Of a DNA stretch of 64,000 bases, positions 56,743-64,000 are shown one piece after another (position 1 is the first letter of the stretch; each line of letters starts with the position of its first letter). The stretch lies in NCBI GenBank assembly GCA_949316495.1, contig OX439001.1, positions 32,753,020 to 32,817,019 of the forward strand, written 5' to 3'. The position numbers were made by a program, and so were the translations under genes. This stretch comes from Amphiduros pacificus. Its lineage: Eukaryota > Annelida > Polychaeta > Phyllodocida > Hesionidae. The notes beneath the pieces were generated by a model that saw only the letters and a list, made by a program, of their open reading frames with translations, had not been told where the DNA came from and made no database searches.

Positions 56743-59285
56743 TCAAATTTTTTTAACTTTTCTGCTCTTTACCAATTTCACTGGACTACGTTGTATATTA
56801 TAGATCTCTGTAACGAGAAGATGCAGTAGATGATGTAGGTGCATTATGGGAATCATGCAGGTACTGACACCTATTCCCATTCTGCACCTACCTTGAGCAA
56901 AATATACACATATATCCCTATTCGGGCGTTCTTCAACAGATAGCTCCCTAATCACTTTCCTAATTTCTACTAACGCATGGGCAATCCCTAGGGGCGTTCC
57001 CACTATCCTCATCCTTCTCCCTATGCCTGATCATCTTCCCTCCTGTTCCTATCAGTTTCCCAGCTGTTCCATCAGGGATGATAGTAGTGACAATCTCATT
57101 CATGAAATCCTTGTCAATGAAGTTTACTTCATCACTATGCTGTCCATCTCCATTTACATCATCATCCTCCTCCTCATGCTCTGATTCCCCAGGATTATCG
57201 GTTGGCTCCCAGTATTTATGTATTTATCACCAAACCCATTAGAAGGCCTGAGCAATCCCCTATTGTTCCTAAGCCATTCAGTGGCTGCATCATCACACAT
57301 AGTATGGTCACAAGAGGACGCCACTACCTCAGGTGTTGGCAGATCAGTAATTTTACTAGGGGTCATTACTATCTCCAACTGGCTTGCCTTGTACTGGTCA
57401 GTCTGTTACGTATGGTTTGTACCTATAGTGCCTATGGGGACACTATTGGGGATATGAGACTATACTCGCTGGCGACTGTGAGCTGGGGCCTTAACCTAGC
57501 TACCTACTCTACTTATCTGATTGGGAGGTAAGAAGGACTGCAGACTCAGCGTATACATTGCACAATAGTCGTCTTTATTCGGTGCTTGTATACACTGCAG
57601 TCTGGCTAGGAAGGCATGGCAAGAGTGTGATATATGAAATATCCAAATGCTGATAACTGTTCAGAGCCCTCAGGCTTGTTAATGCACCCAAAGTCTATAC
57701 AAGTGGCAATCATGAGACTGAGTGTCGTGGATCTTTTATGCAAGTGGTTTCTCCTACCTGAGTAGTGATTTCGGGCCCTTTTAACTGGATCTGTGTGCAT
57801 ACTAATGAGCGTTGGCCTGCTGGCTTTTCTGCAGCTTCTGGCGCAGTTCCGGCTTGGACCATCATGTCATCTTCCTGTCGGATGAGTAATGCATCTCATT
57901 AGCCTGCACTTGTTGGCCTTCACGTTTGCACTCTGTAACCTCTCTGATCTCTGCCAGCTATCATGATTGTATACCTGTATATAAGTGTTTATGGATGGGT
58001 AATCCGTATCCTACAAGTCATCTTGGCGACATGATGGTTGAAAACAGTATGAGCAGTAACCATGGTTACATTACAATCAATGCAAATGGGCGGTGATTGA
58101 CATAAGTAGATTGGACATTTAGTGATATTTGCCAGTTTATACACACATTTTTAAAGTCTGGTGAGTATTTCCATACCTGGAGTACCCTTCTCCATCTCTC
58201 TCAGACCCAGGCACACTACAATTGCACTATAGTCATCCAGTCCTTTTCTTTTAGGTGAAGATTTCGCAACCATCAACTCTAACTCACTTATTCCTGTAGT
58301 GCCCTCTGCCAGGAATATCTCCCATTGCCATTCCTCATCATTTTGTGCCATAAGGCCGAGGTGGGTGGAGTCAGCAATGTAGAGGCTCTTTTCCTTCTTT
58401 ATCAGTTTTTGCATTGGTCTTGGTGCGGCAGTAGCCGTTGTTCCCTCCGCCATCACTCCAACTTTCCTGACATGCTCCATATTGTTTTGCTCTAATTTTG
58501 ATATAATTTTGATTCCTTGTTATTGTGCAATTCAACTCCTCAATTTTCTTGTCAGATCGTTTCGCTTTCCCCTGTTCATATTTAAGCTGCACATTCAGAC
58601 TATTACTCTTTTTTGACAGTACATTTTTTTCTTCTACTATTTATTTTAGCCTTCTCATCCTCACACTCTTTCAATTCCTGCTTTATGAAGCTCAGCGACT
58701 TTGCCGTGAGCATGGACATCAATTCGTCCATGCTCATGGACAGCTCATCATTATCATTCCCAGATGGACCTGCAACCGGAGATGTTGTTGGTTGCATTCT
58801 TGTCTTTTTTTCTGGTTGTGTCCTAGCTGCCTACTCTTCATTTCCTGGTGCTCCAATTTGATCAAATATTGGCTCCACCTGGTCCACTTGACTCTGCTTG
58901 GGGACAGTTTGAGGGCCTTGTTCCCCTCCATCACCCCCATCCTCCGCCTCCATCAGATCCGCCCAATTTAGGGGCGTGTGGAGGATTTGGAGGATATTCT
59001 CCTCTTCTTGCCAGCACGCTTGGTGTTCTTAGTGGCCATCTGTAATGATGAACATGAAGAAGGATTAATAATGGAGGTATTCATATCTTTGCCACGATAA
59101 GTATATTTGTGCTTATTTTTATTTGCCCAATATGATTTTATTAGATGCAAATGTAGGTTTTTCTCAGGCTCATAGGTACTTTCATTTATGGGGTAGCCAT
59201 CCCACCATATTTTATAATAACTAGATTTCTTTTTTCTATCCCAGAAATCGTCTAATATTTTCTTCACCTTAAAAATTTCCATCAT
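56743..59285 (-). pseudogene. Broken ORF1-like region of a mobile element: chromodomain, coiled coil, SGNH-like, KH-like, CCCH-like pieces
   Basis: Minus-strand order: a chromodomain (59285-59130; KVKKILDDFWD, YYKIWWDGY, STYEPEKNL, with F, W and Y at the aromatic-cage positions); a coiled-coil-prone acidic/basic stretch (58800-58500); an SGNH/esterase-like piece (58390-58160; LYIADSTHLGLM ... AIVVCLGLREM); a solo LTR insertion; an acidic stretch; a KH-like motif (57082-57026; IPDGTAGKLIGTGGKMIR); and the start of a CCCH-like zinc finger (56910-56884; CVYFAQGRC). The pieces lie in more than one frame, so it is a broken fossil. The same orientation as the downstream LINE RT suggests an RNA-binding ORF1; a separate element is possible. 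Esterase-like domains are known in CR1-group ORF1; a chromodomain there would be unusual. Confidence 0.45.
57404..58015 (-). mobile_element. Solo LTR (LTR retrotransposon fossil), minus orientation
   Basis: On the minus strand it runs TGTAGGATA ... ACGTAACA, about 612 bp, with an AATAAA poly(A) signal in the 3' half. It is flanked by a 4-bp duplication, AGTC. It is clearly homologous to the LTR at 59900-60543 in the opposite orientation. It is inserted into the chromodomain-bearing element. No internal region is present. A 4-bp duplication fits Ty3/gypsy-like elements, but the family is not proven. Confidence 0.75.
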
Positions 59286-59899
59286 GGAACCTTATCATAT
59301 ATTTTGAGAGTAAAATAGTTTTAATACAATTTCCGTACATGTGTAATTATAGTTTCTAGGAAATAGCCTAGTTTCAATATAGTTTCTAGAAAGACTTTCT
59401 ACAAATATGATGAGGGATAAATACCCTGGGATAAATACATCCATGCTTTTGCGAATTTTATGGTATTATTGAGATTAAAATCGTTGTAAGGTGTTTTCTA
59501 AAATCACAACTGTAACAAAACACATTAAAGTGTGTATGTTAATTGCCATTGAAAAGGTCTCTAAATAAGTAAGATGTTGTCTTCCTCTCTTTGAAAACAG
59601 GAAGTTAGGATATTTACACAAGGCATAGTCATGTGATGATACTTACAAATGTTGACAGTAGGCCACTGGTCAGCACAGTACAAGTATTTCATTATTATGA
59701 AGTAGATATTTATTTAATCATGACACTGTTCAACAAATATGGAATCTAAATAATTATCTTTTATTCTATAAAATATAGCTTTTTCCTAAAGTTTCGAAAC
59801 TTTCATGTGATTTGAATTTATGAAATACAATTTTATTTTTTTGCATGGTAAGAGCTAGAATAACATAAACTTTTTTTTTTTTCTTACACAAAAAGGTAT
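59286..59899. other. AT-rich DNA between broken element and solo LTR
   Basis: No gene or repeat signature was recognised. It may include the 5' UTR of the element on the minus strand. Confidence 0.4.
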
Positions 59900-60543
59900 T
59901 GTAGGATATAGATTACCTACCTATAGACTCTTATAAACAAATATAGACAATCGCGATCTTTGGCAAGAAACCATAGAGGTTACTGAGTGCTACGTGAGGC
60001 CAATAAGTGCAGGCCAAGGAGACGCTTTATTCGCCCCGAATAGAGAAGACGTGATCCTCCAAGCCACGCAGGCAGGACATGCGCAGCCCCGAAGCTGAAG
60101 AGGACGCTAAGCGGGCAGCCCTCACACAGATGCTCAGGTTTCCTTAAAAAGGCCCCGAAATTGCTACTCAGGGAGCAGAATCCACTTGCCTAGAAGATCC
60201 ACGACACTCAGCATCGTGACAGCCACACTTGCATAGACACGGGTGCTTTATGCATTCTCAGGACTTTGTCAGTATCATGCATTCGGGTATTTCATATGCC
60301 TCACTCTTTGCCATGCCGACCTAGCCAGACTAGTGTTTACAGCACCGAATAAAGGAGACCCTTGTGCATTGTATACTCTGTGTCTGCATTCCTTATTACC
60401 TCCCAACTCACATAGGTAGATAGGGTAGCTGGGTTAAGTCCCCGTTCAGAGCCAGCGAGTACGAGATCACAGATCCCCGTCCACGTTCCCCAACGACAGA
60501 GACATTCCCCATACACTAGTAAGGATACAAACCTTACGTAACA
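59900..60543 (+). mobile_element. Solo LTR (LTR retrotransposon fossil), plus orientation
   Basis: Runs TGTAGGATA ... ACGTAACA, about 644 bp, with AATAAA in the 3' half (CACCGAATAAAGGAGAC), flanked by a 4-bp duplication GTAT. Shared blocks with the LTR at 57404-58015 include AAGATCCACGACACTCAG and GAATAAAG. Divergence between the two is considerable by eye, implying separate, fairly old insertions rather than one provirus. Confidence 0.75.
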
Positions 60544-60565
60544 GTATCTGTTTTACCTATTCTAC

Positions 60566-60800
60566 ACCAGGGCATTCTGTATAAGAGGGCATTCCAGGTG
60601 CCTTACCTCAGGAGAGGGCATCCCAGGAACATATCCTGCCTGAGGTATTCAGGAATACCAGGTACTTAGATTGAGCAGGAGGGCATCCCAGGTACCTATT
60701 CTGCATGGGAGTGTTTCCCAGGTATCTACACTGAGCAGGAGGGCATTCCAGATACCTATTCTTTGTGGGAGGGCATTCCAAGTACCTACACGGAGCAGGA
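60566..60800. repeat. Degenerate tandem repeat of about 37 bp
   Basis: Around six diverged copies of a unit resembling gagggcattccaggtacct followed by a variable -ctgcatg/-ctgagcag- part. It is more decayed than the other minisatellites of this window. Confidence 0.75.
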
Positions 60801-62198
60801 CAATCCAATGACAATATGTTCACAATACAGTTCACAACCCTTTTGCTGTTCTTAGAAGTGAGCATGTACAGAACATGAACTTCCTGCTCACTGGCCGCCA
60901 TATTAAATTTAAATCGTTGAACAAAACAGAAAATACTTTAGATGTACATTAAATGGGGAAATGTTCAACATTAAACATTTTTGTATGTCCCATTGAGAAA
61001 ACAAACTATCATTCACAATTTGCATGTATTATTAATGTCTCTTGATGATTATATTACTTGAAAACCCAGTCAAAAACTTTTGTTCTGTTTGTTTACATGG
61101 GTGAAAATATGTGTAATTGACCGCAGCAAACATTACTCCTTGAAATGGTGAAAAGAGGGCGCTCTCTAGTGTTTGAGCAATAATAAGTGAAAGGTCAGTG
61201 AACTGTATAGAGCAGGACAGGAACAGGAACAGGTACCTGGTCAAAATAACATCCTTAACTAAATAAGTCATGTATAGACACTGTGTGAATAGATCATATG
61301 TATGAACTATTTTGAATGGAAATTTGATTGATATTCATAAAGACATTCACCCATCTATCTTTATCAAACACTATGAACAAATGATTGGACAATAATTTAG
61401 AATTGTTAGAATGTGTGTAAAGTGTGATAATGTATGAAATCATGTTTATAATATAGAATGTATATTACTTTTGTTAAAAGTATCACATGTTTTGAATAAA
61501 CATAGTATCACAGTTAAACACATTATCATGTTTCATTTCTGGGACAGAATATTAAATACAATTTTGTGTTTCACTCTAAAACACACTAACATGTTTTACC
61601 AAATATGTTTCACAAAAAGACTTAAGCAAAATATAAAGTTTCCAAATCGAAACAAATATTGTTTTATTTGACACACATTAATTTTGACAGTGCATCCCTT
61701 ATAAACCTTTTGTAATGCTGTGAGGGTCCAAACAGGGACTGGAATAGCGTTCAGAATTGTACCATTTTTGCACACTTCTCAACTCATAATTTCACATTGA
61801 CTATCAATTTTACATGTTTCTTGATCAAAGGAACACAGGTGTCACCTGCTGGAACAGTAGGCCAGTGTCTATTGTTCTCAGCAAAGGTGTGACAATTATG
61901 TTGTCCCTTTGCTGTCTGGTGCTTATCAATGCTTATCAATGCTTATCATGCATATATGAATATCAGACTGCTCAAAGACAACTACTTACTCTGGCAGCCC
62001 CCCTGTCTTGGCGAAGGGGGCTGTAACTCAGCCAGAACATGCTCTGAATGATGAGATTTGGAAAAAGGGGATTGTGATCCCTGTTTTAGGCAGAAATTTG
62101 AAAAGCAGTATCCTGTTTTAGGGAAAATGATAAAATGTCTTAACCCGTCTTAGGGAAAATATCAGCCAAAAGGGCCCTATTAAGCCCAGCTTCTCCGG
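60801..62198. other. Intergenic DNA
   Basis: No gene was recognised. A short triplication of tgcttatcaa is at 61919-61950. The GC-richer piece 61990-62160 has repeated cctgttttaggsaaa-like phrases, perhaps an old repeat. Nothing else was seen. Confidence 0.45.
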
Positions 62199-62201
62199 TA
62201 A

Positions 62202-62851
62202 TGCCTCAGTCACATTTGCACCGGGCGCCGGCCGGGATGTATACATCGGCCGACTTCCCCGTCTGCCGGGCGCCGGGGAGTTTATAAGCAACAATCTGAG
62301 AGATGCCGTAGCTGTGGTCACATTATTAAAGGGCACCGCACGGCACGTGCAAGACTGAATAGCACAGACGTCTGTAGGATATCTTAAAGACGTCTAGATC
62401 ATTGACAGACGTCTGTCAGATATCCTAAAGACGTCTGTCTCATTTGACAGACGTCTGAAGGACATCCTAAAGACGTCTATGTGATATCGCAAGGAGCCCG
62501 TGGGATCATCTGACGATGGTCTGTGAACACATGAAATAAAGATAATCCTATTTTCACCACACGATGCCACCGGCAGCCTTAAGATAATCTGCCGATGTGC
62601 CTGCGGGTCACTGTCGGGACCCTGCCGTGTACTTTAAGGTGATATTTGCTGATAAGACATCGGGGAAACGTCGGCAATTTTTAACTTGCAGCTAAAAGTT
62701 CCCGATGACCTGCCCGACGTCTTAAAGATGTCCAATTTTGGCCGATGATCTCCCGGTGCCCGCACGGCAATCTGAACTGCCGGCCGATTGTGTAAAAAAT
62801 ACTCATCGGCCGGGCATCTTTGCTGAAATCGGCGCAAATGTGACTGAGGCA
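62202..62851. mobile_element. Harbinger-like MITE, 650 bp, TAA target duplication
   Basis: Both ends carry the 18-bp inverted repeat TGCCTCAGTCACATTTGC, flanked on each side by TAA. A 3-bp TAA/TTA duplication is the hallmark of PIF/Harbinger. It is non-coding and much more GC-rich than its surroundings, with several GCCGGCC/GCCGAT phrases. At 62364-62488 it has three tandem 42-bp units, each with two GACGTC palindromes. Confidence 0.8.
62364..62488. repeat. Three 42-bp units with paired GACGTC palindromes
   Basis: Units run ACAGACGTCTG, then a GATATCY-type spacer, then TAAAGACGTCT. Six GACGTC sites lie within about 110 bp, inside the MITE. Confidence 0.85.
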
Positions 62852-63665
62852 TAACGCTGACTATGAAAGTAACCCCCGGGACATATATACGTAGTTTGCT
62901 TAGAGCCATCGCCATTTCATGTGCAGCACAGATTACTGTTGTTTTCATCTTTTGTAGAATAATTTGATTAAATATTATTTGTCCTAAAGGCAAAACAAAC
63001 GCGAGCGAAAATATATATAACAGAAATAACATCATTATGAATACGCATGTTCACCCCCACAGTATATCTTGATACTTCTGAAACAGGAAGTGCACAAATA
63101 TCAATGAATACAACCGTAAAGGTTCACACGCCGCAAAGCCTGAGTTATTTTAAGTCCGTTTAGTAATTATTTTCTCATTTTGAGGGACGGGTTGATGAAT
63201 ATGAAGACTGGCTCGTGTCATTCAATAGAACGTATTTCAAGCGGGATACACATCTGTAAAAATAGTTGACACAACAATAAACAATATATCCAACCGTGAC
63301 TGGCTGGGTACTTAAAACAGTTTTAGTCTGGATGTCTCTTTATCTGAAGTATTACATTTCCGTTTTAAATCTGGCTTCTCTTTGTACCTCAAACGTTTCT
63401 TAATAAAATATCTGGTCTATTGTTAGTAAAACATTTGTTAGGGCGAACAATCTTAAATTATTCAAAGTAACTATTTTATTAGATTTATTAAGTTATTAAC
63501 AAGAAAGTCTTTTTAAAAAATAATTTGTGATGTGATGTGCCGGAAGCCATGATGACTGAGGTAGTTATGTATCATGGGTTGCCAGAGAATGAAAGGCAGA
63601 CCTCCTGGAACATATCACAATGAATCCTGTGCTTTGGTTTTTAATAAGGCCAATTAATTTCATTG
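62852..63665. other. Intergenic DNA
   Basis: Unique AT-rich sequence between the MITE and the SINE. A minus-strand frame with a hydrophobic start overlaps the MITE and has no recognisable domain. No gene is supported. Confidence 0.45.
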
Positions 63666-63978
63666 ATACGTGGCGCAGTTGGTTAGAGCGCCAGCTTATT
63701 AGCACCAGTTCCTCTGTGGTGATCCAAAGGTTGTGGGTTTGAACCCCGGCCGTGCCGGTATTGAACTCATGATACAATTTCCCACATGAGCTGAGGCCCG
63801 TGCCTGAAGGGTTAACCCGTTGTCCTTGTAAATCTGTGACCGGGTGGGTTGTCATGTCAAGGACCTGTGACATGACAATTTAGTGAGGCAGCACTATATC
63901 TGCTACAAGTAGGTCTCATCACGAAATGACTGAAATAATGTCGAAAGTGATGTAAAGCCCCAAACAAACAAACAAATA
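63666..63978 (+). mobile_element. tRNA-derived SINE, full length
   Basis: The head has box A TGGCGCAGTTGG (63671-63682) and box B GGTTTGAACC (63736-63745), as in Pol III tRNA promoters, but 65 bp apart, longer than in most tRNAs. The body holds GTTGTCATGTCAAGGACCTG, and a 3' domain tgaaataatgtcgaaagtga precedes a tail of CAAACAAACAAA. The partner copy at 44028 shares everything from the box A-B spacer onward. The conserved 3' body suggests one of the metazoan SINE superfamilies with a shared central/3' domain; which one is not decided. Confidence 0.85.
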
Positions 63979-64000
63979 GACATTGCACACATCCATTCCA

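Noticed and set aside
57404-60543. One LTR provirus between the two LTRs
   Set aside because: The LTRs point in opposite directions, each has its own 4-bp duplication, and the DNA between them belongs to another element.
62634-63035. Minus-strand frame with hydrophobic, signal-like start
   Set aside because: More than half of it overlaps the MITE; no domain or splice support.
63666-63760. Genuine tRNA gene
   Set aside because: Box A and box B are present, but the spacing is too long, no acceptor stem closes, and a conserved 3' body plus a CAAA tail shows a SINE.

Overview
This is an animal nuclear genome window, AT-rich and intron-rich. It looks most like a lophotrochozoan, probably a mollusc. 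The reasons are an invertebrate-style TOX HMG-box gene with long introns, a divergent Shaw/Kv3-type potassium channel, tRNA-derived SINEs with a conserved 3' body, L2/CR1-type LINEs ending in (AAT)n, and heavy minisatellite content. The species cannot be named from sequence alone.

Layout. 1-7.1 kb: gene-free AT-rich DNA with low-confidence repeat scraps. 7.1-37.2 kb (+): one TOX-family gene. It starts at a TATA-less GC-box/inverted-CCAAT promoter and has nine proposed coding exons, including a 9-nt microexon. Its 17-kb intron is full of complex, apparently non-coding sequence, and its introns also carry 12-, 36- and 29-bp minisatellites. It encodes about 612 residues: a TFHxPS/QSQ-QLGL N-terminal region, a His/Gln repeat, a basic NLS, a complete HMG box split over three exons, a Pro/His/Gly/Met-rich region and a five-cysteine C-terminal module ending in VASR. 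37-41.2 kb: 3' UTR and a probable regulatory stretch.

41.2-46.7 kb: nested TA-flanked inverted-repeat elements, a LINE 3'-end stub, a 5'-truncated SINE and three minisatellites, one with higher-order structure. 46.86-52.8 kb (-): a two-exon Kv-type potassium channel of 458 residues. Its T1 domain and pore are well preserved, but many voltage-sensor charges are missing. Its 4.6-kb intron holds an 18-bp minisatellite that has captured a 34-bp piece of the channel's own exon, plus a 5'-truncated LINE.

53.6-60.6 kb (-): a mobile-element graveyard. It holds an L2/CR1-like reverse transcriptase, an inverted-repeat element beside it, and a broken ORF1-like region carrying chromodomain, SGNH-like, KH-like and CCCH-like pieces. 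Two solo LTRs lie here in opposite orientations, each with a 4-bp target duplication. 60.6-64 kb: a degenerate minisatellite, a TAA-flanked Harbinger-like MITE with clustered GACGTC palindromes, and a second, full-length SINE.

The two host genes are unrelated: TOX is a nuclear DNA-bending regulator and Kv is a membrane channel. The items most worth a second look are the degenerate voltage sensor, the exon fragment captured by the adjacent intronic minisatellite, the TOX microexon, the chromodomain/KH/CCCH element next to a LINE reverse transcriptase, and the shared 3' hairpin of the LINE tails.
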